6,709 bases of DNA. It comes from Flavobacteriales bacterium. GTDB taxonomy: Bacteria; Bacteroidota; Bacteroidia; DT-38. How positions within the stretch are numbered: the first letter of the stretch is position 1; every line of letters starts with the position of its first letter. Below the pieces are notes generated by a model. It was not told the DNA's origin. It ran no database searches and worked only from the letters and a program-made list of their open reading frames with translations. Both the position numbers and the translations under genes were made by a program. The stretch spans positions 1-6,709 of the forward strand of contig JABSPR010000451.1 in NCBI GenBank assembly GCA_013214975.1. Reading direction: 5' to 3'. This document shows positions 1 through 6,595 of this stretch, piece after piece.

Positions 1-8
1 AGAAAACT

Positions 9-107
9 TTAATCTTCGTTTGCCATGTAGCCAGCACAGCCAACTACAACAATCACCACAAGCACAATGAGTGCTAAATATAATTTCCCGAAATATTTCC
101 AGTGCAT
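9..107 (-). CDS. Small single-pass membrane peptide (32 aa), function unknown
   Basis: This short ORF has an ATG at 107-105 and a TAA at 11-9 and encodes 32 residues. A basic and aromatic N-terminus (MHWKYFGK) is followed by a hydrophobic run of about 15-20 residues (about 9-28) and a short acidic tail ending ANED. This is the pattern of a single-pass membrane peptide. The VVGC at residues 21-24 loosely resembles a lipobox, but a mature lipoprotein would have only nine residues, so a membrane-anchored peptide is more likely. It starts 9 nt after the stop of the PspC gene on the same strand, so it is probably co-transcribed, and its membrane character fits its neighbour. I do not recognise a family. 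The ORF is short enough to arise by chance; the evidence for it is the spacing, the ATG start and the composition. Confidence 0.5.
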   Translation of the reverse strand: MHWKYFGKLYLALIVLVVIVVVGCAGYMANED

Positions 108-116
108 ACTAACTAT

Positions 117-341
117 CTACAGATCCCAAAATGTTCTTCTTCTTCTTCGCCCCAAGAAACTTCTGTGATCTAGAACAAAAGCAACTACAAGATAAATAAT
201 TAGGGGAGATCCCAAAGTAACAAACGACAAATAGATAAAATACAACCTTATCCTAGATGAGTCTACTCCAAACAAATCCCCGAGCCAAGAACATACTCCG
301 AAAGCTCTTTTTTCAAAAACATCTTGAATCTTTTCAATCAT
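117..341 (-). CDS. PspC-domain small membrane protein
   Basis: A 74-residue protein covering essentially one PspC domain. It shows the family pattern: a basic start, the segment FGVCSWLGDLFGVDSSRIR (counterpart of the usual GVCgGLAeyfgvD-R motif), then a hydrophobic stretch of about 25 residues with a central GSP, ending near VVAFVLD. A tail of five consecutive arginines follows, which suggests a cytoplasmic C-terminus by the positive-inside rule. PspC domains are linked to envelope-stress (phage shock) responses in other bacteria; the role here is not shown by the sequence. I chose the ATG at 341; a TTG directly upstream (344) would add one residue. The start overlaps the end of the DUF2851 gene by 8 nt, so translational coupling is likely. 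The usual second glycine of GVCgG is replaced by Ser-Trp, a mild divergence. Confidence 0.85.
   Translation of the reverse strand: MIEKIQDVFEKRAFGVCSWLGDLFGVDSSRIRLYFIYLSFVTLGSPLIIYLVVAFVLDHRSFLGRRRRRTFWDL
134..148 (-). repeat. (GAA)5 trinucleotide tract encoding poly-Arg
   Basis: Five perfect TTC units on the plus strand (GAA on the coding strand) lie near the 3' end of the PspC gene. They are read as CGA followed by four AGA codons, giving a run of five arginines just before the C-terminus TFWDL. Slippage here would add or remove one arginine without shifting the frame. It is short and may be no more than a basic membrane-flanking patch. Confidence 0.6.
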
Positions 342-1581
342 CAATGGATCGTCTTATTATTTGAGTACCAACGTTGCAAGCTAAGCATTTTTTCGCAGTA
401 CAATAGTGTTTGTATAACTGTAGCATCGCTTGACTTTCGAATGATGATTTACCTAAAAAACCATTTTCTAACATGAGGCTCACTGTTTTGTTTCTCTCAA
501 TTTTCATATCACGTAATAAATCAAGGGCGCGATTCTTTAACTCTTCTTTACCAGATTTAACTCCATAAACAAACATAAAAGGTACAATAGTGTTGATTAT
601 TAAGTTATCAATTGAATTCTTTCCGAGCTGTTTTATCTTCTGAATGTCTTGCTTATTATTAAAGGTATAGTGCGTATTCCAGAATTCTGAAGCACTACAT
701 TCTAAGTGTTTTCTTATTTTATCCACCTTATTTAACTGCATCAATTTTGAAAAGAGGTCTTCTCCCAAATATAATAAGTTGGCAAATTGAGAGATTCTTA
801 CAGTTGGGAAGTTGTTAGGCCTCATTCGAGAGAATTTCCATAAATGTTTCTGAAGCGGAACTAAATTAAATTTATTCTTCAGGTGACTATACTCTGTTGA
901 TAGCTTTGTAGTATAATCCTCTGCGATATCACTATCAAGGAAACCTGCTTGTCCAAACAAACAGGCTTCGAGGGTTAAAAGGTTTACACGACACGACATA
1001 ATGCATTTGAAAGGAATTGATTTAATCATTAACTCAAATGGTAAACCGTTAACATTAAATCCAAAGTTTTTTGCCAGTTGCAACAAAAAAACTTCTTCCC
1101 AATTATTTTTTGAAATATCTAGACTCTGAACTATTAGTGCAGATTTCTCCTCGAGTCGCTCCACAAGAACACGCTCCATCCAACTACTCACAATAAAAGG
1201 ATCAACACTCGACAGAGCTTCTTTACATGGAAGAGTATCCTTATTCTCTACTAAACCAATATAAGTTTGAAGTAACTGGTTATTGAATTTTTCTTTTATA
1301 ATTAACTCCGGAATTTCGTTTCCGTTCTTTCTAAGGACTGGCTTACTTGACTCATAAACAACATGTAGAATAATATTGTCATAGGCTTTATCGAGATGAT
1401 GCTTATGTAATTTCCAATCGGAGGCCTTAACATGAATTTCAACGTTTCCCGCCCAAAGAGTGTCTCCTATTCTAATTTTCGCATTAAAAAAATCGGGGCC
1501 AGCATCTACGTTTCTTTCACCAGGAGATACGATTTCAACCTTCTCTTCTTGAGAAGTGATTAAGCCATGCATATCCAACAA
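334..1581 (-). CDS. DUF2851 family protein (start codon uncertain)
   Basis: A protein of about 415 residues recognised as the Bacteroidota DUF2851 family, whose biochemical function is unknown. Family hallmarks are the N-terminal segment DAGPDFFNAKIRIGDTLWAG followed by NVEIHVKASDW (about residues 26-56), a central RMRPNNFPTVRISQFA (252-267), and a C-terminal cysteine cluster C394-x4-C399-x2-C402 that could bind a metal. No signal peptide or membrane segment is evident, so it is probably cytoplasmic. The given start is a TTG at 1581; alternatives are TTG 1578 and ATG 1572. All of these begin after a conserved-looking segment, EEFIYYLWQ (1585-1614), which is in the same frame but has no ATG, GTG or TTG ahead of it. 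The true start is therefore unresolved. The gene follows pyrF and overlaps the PspC gene by 8 nt, consistent with one operon. Confidence 0.85.
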   Translation of the reverse strand: MLDMHGLITSQEEKVEIVSPGERNVDAGPDFFNAKIRIGDTLWAGNVEIHVKASDWKLHKHHLDKAYDNIILHVVYESSKPVLRKNGNEIPELIIKEKFNNQLLQTYIGLVENKDTLPCKEALSSVDPFIVSSWMERVLVERLEEKSALIVQSLDISKNNWEEVFLLQLAKNFGFNVNGLPFELMIKSIPFKCIMSCRVNLLTLEACLFGQAGFLDSDIAEDYTTKLSTEYSHLKNKFNLVPLQKHLWKFSRMRPNNFPTVRISQFANLLYLGEDLFSKLMQLNKVDKIRKHLECSASEFWNTHYTFNNKQDIQKIKQLGKNSIDNLIINTIVPFMFVYGVKSGKEELKNRALDLLRDMKIERNKTVSLMLENGFLGKSSFESQAMLQLYKHYCTAKKCLACNVGTQIIRRSIDD

Positions 1582-1620
1582 CCTGTTTTGCCACAGGTAA
1601 TAGATAAATTCTTCATTTAG
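1582..1620 (-). other. In-frame N-terminal extension of the DUF2851 gene without a standard start
   Basis: Upstream of the TTG at 1581 the same frame reads LNEEFIYYLWQNR. From memory, DUF2851 proteins begin with a similar segment of the type M-x-E-[DE]-F-L-x-Y-[LI]-W, so this stretch looks like real coding sequence. The position expected for Met is a CTA codon (1620-1618). An ATG does occur at 1616-1614 but one base out of frame; a single extra base after it would give M-x-E-F-I-Y-Y-L-W. Either a one-base deletion or sequencing error, or an unusual start codon, would explain this. Confidence 0.55.
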
Positions 1621-1650
1621 TGAGATGAGAGACGAAATAATAAGTTGTTT

Positions 1651-2472
1651 TTAAATAAGGCCTCGATCCAATAGGGTCGCCTCCATTTCTTTTTGAATTT
1701 CTTGCGCTTTTATATTTGCCTTTGTTCCGAACTCCATTCCTTCTCCAGCAAATAAAATCCCTCTAGAAACATTAACTAATAATCCACAACTATCGGTTAA
1801 ACCATACTTTGCTACTTCTTGTAAATCCCCACCTTGAGAACCCACTCCTGGAACCAATAAAAAATGCTCCGGTATGATTTTACGAATATCTTCTAATTCA
1901 GAAGCCTTTGTGGCACCCACAACATACATAGTATTATTTGTAGTTCCCCATTCTTTGGAAGCACTTAAAACCTCTTTGTATAGCTCTTGTCCATTAGCTA
2001 AAACTTTCGTCTGAAAATTGCTCGCACTCGAATTTGAGGTAAGAGCCAAGATCACCACCCATTTATCCTCATATTGCAAATATGGACTAATGCCATCTTC
2101 TCCCATATAAGGGTTTACTGTAACTGAGTCGAAGTTTAAACGCTTGAAAAAAGCTTTCGCATACTTATTAGATGTATTACCAATATCACCTCTTTTGGCA
2201 TCCGCAATAGTAAATATCCCCTTGGGGATATAAGCCATAGTCTTCTCTAAGCTTTTCCATCCATTGGCTCCTGTACTCTCATAAAAAGCCAGATTCGGTT
2301 TGTACGCAACACAGAAGTCTTTCGTAGCATCAATTATTGCCTTGTTGAATTCAAAAATCGGATCTTCGTACTTATGAAGATGCGCTGGGATTTTATCGTA
2401 ATCACTATCCAATCCAACACATAAGAAAGATTTCTTCTCCTTTATTTTCTCAAATAATTCTTCTTTATTCAT
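1651..2472 (-). CDS. pyrF: Orotidine 5'-phosphate decarboxylase, class 2
   Basis: PyrF converts orotidine 5'-monophosphate to UMP, the last step of de novo pyrimidine synthesis, in the cytoplasm. At 273 residues it has the length and motifs of the class 2 family (about 270-280 residues), not of the shorter enterobacterial class. Visible motifs in the TIM barrel are GLDSD (20-24), YKPN with K58, the catalytic segment DAKRGDIGNT (91-100, with D91, K93 and D96), the phosphate-binding loop VPGVGSQGGD (207-216), and NVSRGI with R237. No key residue appears to be missing. It begins with ATG 13 nt after the prfA stop, preceded by an A-rich stretch and no Shine-Dalgarno sequence, which is normal for this phylum. 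It ends with TAA at 1653-1651. Placement after purM and prfA suggests shared growth-linked transcription. Confidence 0.97.
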   Translation of the reverse strand: MNKEELFEKIKEKKSFLCVGLDSDYDKIPAHLHKYEDPIFEFNKAIIDATKDFCVAYKPNLAFYESTGANGWKSLEKTMAYIPKGIFTIADAKRGDIGNTSNKYAKAFFKRLNFDSVTVNPYMGEDGISPYLQYEDKWVVILALTSNSSASNFQTKVLANGQELYKEVLSASKEWGTTNNTMYVVGATKASELEDIRKIIPEHFLLVPGVGSQGGDLQEVAKYGLTDSCGLLVNVSRGILFAGEGMEFGTKANIKAQEIQKEMEATLLDRGLI

Positions 2473-2485
2473 GCTTTTGAAATAT

Positions 2486-3559
2486 TTATTCGCCCGAACT
2501 TTCTTTTAACTTTTCAGTATTCTCAGCCAATTGTAATTCATCTATAAATTCTTGAATATCGCCATTCATGAAATTTGGTAAGTTATGCATCGACAATCCA
2601 ATTCTATGATCGGTTACTCTTCCTTGAGCATAGTTATAGGTTCTTATCTTAGCAGATCTATCTCCCGTAGAAACCATGGTTTTCCTTTTCCCACTAATCT
2701 CTTCCATGTATTTATTGTACTCCAATTCATATATTCTACTTCGGAGAACTTGCATTGCCTTATCTAAATTCTTTAATTGTGATTTCTGATCTTGGCATTG
2801 TGCAACTATTCCGGTTGGTATGTGCGTTAATCTCACAGCCGAATAAGTTGTATTCACTGATTGTCCTCCAGGACCAGATGAACAATATGTATCCTTTCTA
2901 ATATCGTTTTGCTTAAGATCAATATCAAATTCATCGGCCTCTGGCAATACTACAACTGATGCTGCCGAAGTATGCACTCTACCTTGTGTTTCTGTTTGCG
3001 GAACTCGTTGAACCCGATGTACGCCAGATTCATATTTCATCTGACCATAAACATCATCGCCATTTATGTTAAATACAATTTCCTTGTATCCTCCGGATGT
3101 ACCGTGAGAGGTATCTACCAACTCAATTTTCCAGCCTCTTGAATCACAGTATTTCGAATACATTCTAAACAAGTCACCGGCAAAAATACTGGCTTCATCT
3201 CCTCCTGTTCCAGCTCTAAGTTCAATTAAAGCATTTTTATCATCTGCAGGATCTTTAGGAATAATTAAAATTTTTATTTTCTCCTCTAATACATCAAAAG
3301 CTTTTTTACACTCATCTAGCTCTTGCTTAGCCATTTCTCTAAAATCAGGATCTTTCTCTTCCTTTAAAATCTCCTTATTATTCTCAATATTACTGAGAAG
3401 GTCTTCATACTCCTTATGGACTGGCTCAACCCAAAAAAGGTCCTTATATTCTTTATTAAGTTGTGCGTAGCGCTTCTGGTCGGAAATTATTTCGGGATCA
3501 GAAATCTGCTCCTCCAATTCAACCCACTTAGCATTTAAAGCTTTTAATTTATCTAACAT
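2486..3559 (-). CDS. prfA: Peptide chain release factor 1
   Basis: RF1 reads UAA and UAG stop codons in the ribosomal A site and triggers release of the finished peptide. The protein has 357 residues, close to the 360 of E. coli RF1. The order is a charged helical N-terminal domain (about 1-100), the AGTGGDEASIFAGDL segment (116-130), the codon-recognition motif P187-Q188-T189 within HRVQRVPQTETQGRVHT (the RF1-type P-x-T rather than the RF2-type SPF), H196, and the catalytic GGQ at 231-233 in SGPGGQSVNTT. The Gln of GGQ is the known methylation site of PrmC. The C-terminal region contains RIYNYAQGRVTDHR-like sequence (306-319), also typical of RF1. The ATG start lies 14 nt after the purM stop and the gene is complete. 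Confidence 0.97.
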   Translation of the reverse strand: MLDKLKALNAKWVELEEQISDPEIISDQKRYAQLNKEYKDLFWVEPVHKEYEDLLSNIENNKEILKEEKDPDFREMAKQELDECKKAFDVLEEKIKILIIPKDPADDKNALIELRAGTGGDEASIFAGDLFRMYSKYCDSRGWKIELVDTSHGTSGGYKEIVFNINGDDVYGQMKYESGVHRVQRVPQTETQGRVHTSAASVVVLPEADEFDIDLKQNDIRKDTYCSSGPGGQSVNTTYSAVRLTHIPTGIVAQCQDQKSQLKNLDKAMQVLRSRIYELEYNKYMEEISGKRKTMVSTGDRSAKIRTYNYAQGRVTDHRIGLSMHNLPNFMNGDIQEFIDELQLAENTEKLKESSGE

Positions 3560-3573
3560 TACAACCTAATTGA

Positions 3574-4743
3574 TTAATATTCGAAAGTACCGTACTCCGA
3601 CTCAATCGTAACTTTTTTAGCGGATGCTTTCTCACACCTACCTACAATTTTAGCTTCGATTCCAAAACTCTCCGAGATCGAAATAATATCCTGAGCATAC
3701 TCCTGTGGAATATATATTTCCATACGATGCCCCATATTAAATACTTTGTACATTTCCTTCCAAGGTGTTTGAGACTGATCTTGGATCAATTTAAACAATG
3801 GTGGAATATCAAACATGTTGTCTTTAATTACATGTAAGTTATCAATGAAATGTAATATTTTAGTTTGTGCTCCTCCACTACAGTGTATCATTCCGTGTAC
3901 TTTATCACGATGCGACTCCAATATCTTACAAATTACTGGTCCATAAGTTCTAGTCGCTGATAACACAAGTTGTCCGGCATTAAGTGGTGTACCTTCTACA
4001 TTATCCTGCAAACCTACTTTACCCGAATAAACTAAATCCTTTGGCACTTGTGGATCAAAACTTTCCGGATATTTATCTGCTAATTTATTTTCAAAAACAT
4101 CATGACGAGCAGAAGTTAAACCATTACTTCCCATTCCTCCATTATACAAAGATTCGTAGGTTGACTGACCAGAAGATGACAAACCAACAATGATGTCACC
4201 ATCTCCTATTTTCTCATTCGTTATCACTTCCGATCTTTTCATCCTGCAAGTAACTGTAGAGTCCACAATAATTGTTCTGACCAAATCCCCTACATCCGCT
4301 GTTTCACCACCCGTGGAGTGAATATCTATTCCTTGGGATCGAAGTTCCGCTAGTACTTCTTCTGTACCATTTATTATCGCTGCTATTACTTCCCCGGGTA
4401 TAAGGTTCTTATTTCTACCAATAGTAGATGATAACAAGATCTTTTGTGTTGCACCAATGCAAAGTAGGTCATCAATATTCATTACAATAGCATCTTGAGC
4501 TATTCCCTTCCAGACACTAATATCTCCTGTTTCCTTCCAATATGTATAGGCCAGTGACGATTTAGTACCTGCGCCATCTGCATGCATTATATTGCAATAC
4601 TCCTCATCTCCACCTAGAATATCTGGAATTATTTTACAAAACGATTTTGGGAATAACCCCTTGTCGATATTAGCGATTGCATTATGCACATCTTCCTTTG
4701 AGGCCGAAACACCTCTTAACTCATACTTAAGCTTATCTGACAT
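3574..4743 (-). CDS. purM: Phosphoribosylformylglycinamidine cyclo-ligase (AIR synthase), long Bacteroidota type
   Basis: PurM uses ATP to close the imidazole ring of FGAM, giving aminoimidazole ribotide in de novo purine synthesis. The 389-residue protein is longer than the roughly 345 residues of E. coli PurM, as is usual in Bacteroidota from memory. Motifs of the PurM/AIR-synthase fold are HADGAGTKSSLAY (54-66, counterpart of DGVGTK), MNIDDLLCIGA (88-98), STIGRNKNLIPGE (106-118), STGGETADVGD (143-153), GLSSSGQSTYESL (187-199), HCSGGAQTK (287-295) and the C-terminal VFNMGHRMEI (334-343). The start is supported by the family-typical RGVSASKEDVHNAI at residues 10-23. Because of its divergence it is sometimes labelled only 'AIR synthase related protein'. 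The ATG lies 6 nt beyond a terminator T-tract, leaving almost no leader; it heads the gene train to prfA and pyrF. Confidence 0.92.
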   Translation of the reverse strand: MSDKLKYELRGVSASKEDVHNAIANIDKGLFPKSFCKIIPDILGGDEEYCNIMHADGAGTKSSLAYTYWKETGDISVWKGIAQDAIVMNIDDLLCIGATQKILLSSTIGRNKNLIPGEVIAAIINGTEEVLAELRSQGIDIHSTGGETADVGDLVRTIIVDSTVTCRMKRSEVITNEKIGDGDIIVGLSSSGQSTYESLYNGGMGSNGLTSARHDVFENKLADKYPESFDPQVPKDLVYSGKVGLQDNVEGTPLNAGQLVLSATRTYGPVICKILESHRDKVHGMIHCSGGAQTKILHFIDNLHVIKDNMFDIPPLFKLIQDQSQTPWKEMYKVFNMGHRMEIYIPQEYAQDIISISESFGIEAKIVGRCEKASAKKVTIESEYGTFEY

Positions 4744-4747
4744 ATTG

Positions 4748-4778
4748 CAAAAATAAAAAAGGCACCTCGATTACCGAA
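4748..4778 (-). promoter_or_regulatory. Candidate Bacteroidota-type promoter for the purM operon
   Basis: On the minus strand TATTTTTG (4755-4748) fits the Bacteroidota -7 consensus TAnnTTTG exactly. TTCG at 4778-4775 is a one-mismatch match to the -33 TTTG element, 19 nt upstream. The -7 box ends only four nucleotides before the purM ATG, so transcription would begin at or very near the A of ATG. The match lies within the terminator's T-tract, so it may be accidental. Confidence 0.3.
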
Positions 4779-4782
4779 GTGC
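4749..4782 (-). terminator. Rho-independent terminator of the OmpA-family gene
   Basis: Read on the minus strand, an 8-bp stem (GCACTTCG at 4782-4775 pairing with CGAGGTGC at 4769-4762, with one G-U pair) encloses the 5-nt loop GTAAT. One C and then TTTTTTATTTTT (4760-4749) follow. It lies 25 nt after the stop codon of the OmpA-family gene and is a standard intrinsic terminator in that direction. In the opposite direction no good T-tract follows. Confidence 0.9.
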
Positions 4783-4807
4783 TCTTCATTTAATATTTTA
4801 CTTAACT

Positions 4808-6529
4808 CTAGTGTGTAATAGAATGCGTATCTCCTTTTGGAGCGTAATCTGTTCTAAGAATAAAGAACTCCGTTCTTCTATTCAACTGCATACCTTCTTC
4901 CCAATGAGGATCACCGGCTCTACTTCTTGGCCCTAAGAACTCCTCAGTAAGTAAATCTCCTTCATTAAACCCAGTGGTAGCAGCAATTTTTTTACTAACC
5001 CTTCTTGGAGAACTTTCTCCATATCCTTTAGGTGTCAATCGAGCTGATGCAATACCTTTCTCTTTCAAAAAGCCTACAACACTTTTGGCTCTTTTCAGGG
5101 ATAGCACTTTGTTATTCGATTCCGACCCCCTAAAATCCGTATGTGCTCTAAGCTCAATGGTTATTTCAGGATGATTAACCAAAGTCTCTACAAGATCCAT
5201 TAGCGATTCTTTTGATCTTTCTAACAACTCATAACTCGCATATGCATATTCGATATTCGGCAGTGCAATAGGAACTACTATACTAATTAGCTCTAAGTCT
5301 TTATCCGATTTAACCGGACCAGACTCTGTAACTCCTACTGTAGTTACGTGCGCATAATCAGATAAATACTTCGTTTTTCTACCCTCGATATCGTAGCTCG
5401 TTTCTTCAGAAAGTGGGAATTTGTAATGTGCATCTGCTCCAACAGTATCTAATTGAATCGACCCATCAGACCCTCTAAGTTCAACTACAGCGTAAGGAAT
5501 AATTTCCTTTGTATCTACATCTCTAACAATACCCTCTAACCATATAGTTATAGATGGTACGCTAAACTCATAGATATCATCACCACCTTTTCCACCAGGT
5601 CTGTTTGAAGAAAGAAGTCCAGCTTCTTTATCTCCTTTAAAGGTTATACCAAAATCATCTCCTGAAGAGTTAATTGGGTACTGCATATTCTCTGGCTCTC
5701 CAAATGATTCTCCTTTCTTCGAAGCCTTGAAAATATCCCAACCACCCATACCTATATGACCGTTTGACGAGAAATACAAATCTCCATTCTTTCTAATAAA
5801 TGGGTACATTTCATCACCTGGGGTATTAATCGTTGGTCCTAGATTTTCTGGTTTAGACCATGTATTAGCAGTTTTATCATGAACTACTTTCCAAATATCC
5901 TTTCCTCCTAAAGTACCTGGCATATTAGATGCAAAATACATTGTTACATCATCAGCAGCCATTGCAGGATGCCCAACACGAACAGAATCATGAGAAAGTG
6001 TTATTTGAGTTGGCTCTCCCCATCCTTTACCTTTTCGCATAGCATAATGAATCTGGCAACCGTTTTTCTCTACCTCTTTATTTACTATACATCTAGTAAA
6101 ATACATAGAGTTAAATCTTTTATTAAAGGAGGGTGCGCCTTCATTAGCCTCAGTATTAACACCACCATACGTAAGTAAAGGGGTTGACCATTTACCTTTT
6201 CTATCTTGTGCTGTTTGATATATATCCGTAAAACCTTGTCCAGTCCAGCCATCAACAGCTTCACCTTCACCTCCTGGTCTTGAAGAAGAGAAATATACTA
6301 TTCGATAATCTTTCTTAGCATATGTTGGGGTAAAGTCGTTAAACTTGGTATTAAATGCATTGTTAATATGCACCTCATGTTTTGTAGGAGAATCCAGCCA
6401 TTCTAATGCCAAATCACAAGAAGTTATACCATCCACACCCCGCATATCACTAGGAAGTCTTTTCGCAAACTTCTGATACCACACTAGTGCTTCTTCATAC
6501 TTTCCATTATTCTTTTTAGCATCACCCAA
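4808..6529 (-). CDS. OmpA-family envelope protein with TPR, PD40 propeller and CRD domains (PorE-like), 3' part
   Basis: The 573 residues after the in-frame stop contain the end of a TPR region (1-30), a PD40/WD40-like beta-propeller (about 60-325) whose blades carry repeats such as YFSSSRPGG, YFASNMPG, YFSSNGHIGMGG and LSSNRPGGKGGDDIY, a carboxypeptidase-regulatory-like domain (about 328-400), and a C-terminal OmpA domain (about 420-560). In the OmpA domain the peptidoglycan-binding Asp and Arg are D465 (in RAHTD) and R480 (in LSLKRA); NRRTEFFIL closes it. This is the domain plan of PorE, a periplasmic component of the type IX secretion system, but Bacteroidota carry several paralogues with this plan, so I give no symbol. 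The TTG at 6529 is only the first possible start after the stop. It falls within a TPR, so it is probably not the natural start; the original gene extends beyond the window. Confidence 0.85.
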   Translation of the reverse strand: MGDAKKNNGKYEEALVWYQKFAKRLPSDMRGVDGITSCDLALEWLDSPTKHEVHINNAFNTKFNDFTPTYAKKDYRIVYFSSSRPGGEGEAVDGWTGQGFTDIYQTAQDRKGKWSTPLLTYGGVNTEANEGAPSFNKRFNSMYFTRCIVNKEVEKNGCQIHYAMRKGKGWGEPTQITLSHDSVRVGHPAMAADDVTMYFASNMPGTLGGKDIWKVVHDKTANTWSKPENLGPTINTPGDEMYPFIRKNGDLYFSSNGHIGMGGWDIFKASKKGESFGEPENMQYPINSSGDDFGITFKGDKEAGLLSSNRPGGKGGDDIYEFSVPSITIWLEGIVRDVDTKEIIPYAVVELRGSDGSIQLDTVGADAHYKFPLSEETSYDIEGRKTKYLSDYAHVTTVGVTESGPVKSDKDLELISIVVPIALPNIEYAYASYELLERSKESLMDLVETLVNHPEITIELRAHTDFRGSESNNKVLSLKRAKSVVGFLKEKGIASARLTPKGYGESSPRRVSKKIAATTGFNEGDLLTEEFLGPRSRAGDPHWEEGMQLNRRTEFFILRTDYAPKGDTHSITH

Positions 6530-6595
6530 ATATAAATACGCAACAGGATCTAAATGCCTTGCGCTTATCGCCTTTGTGAACCAAAGCTCCGCTTG

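Noticed and set aside
1560..1616. An 18-residue ORF starting at the out-of-frame ATG (MKNLSITCGKTGCW...).
   Set aside because: It overlaps the DUF2851 frame, has no recognisable character, and is better explained as the displaced DUF2851 start.
1582..1653. PyrF and DUF2851 are in the same frame, separated only by the pyrF TAA and an open stretch, hinting at a fusion or stop-codon readthrough.
   Set aside because: PyrF is complete at its normal length and its C-terminus ends naturally; the two families are unrelated, and part of the open stretch is explained by the likely DUF2851 N-terminus.
2585..2767. Plus-strand ORF of 60 codons inside prfA.
   Set aside because: It is antisense to a complete, well-conserved gene and has no recognisable family or context.
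3984..4193. Plus-strand ORF of 69 codons inside purM.
   Set aside because: Shadow of the conserved purM frame.
4974..5174. Plus-strand ORF of 66 codons with hydrophobic start, antisense to the OmpA domain.
   Set aside because: Shadow of the OmpA coding frame; the hydrophobicity follows from the complementary codons.
5969..6270. ORFs on both strands (5969-6178 plus, 6085-6270 minus) within the propeller-coding region.
   Set aside because: Both overlap the conserved propeller frame in other frames and show no family features.
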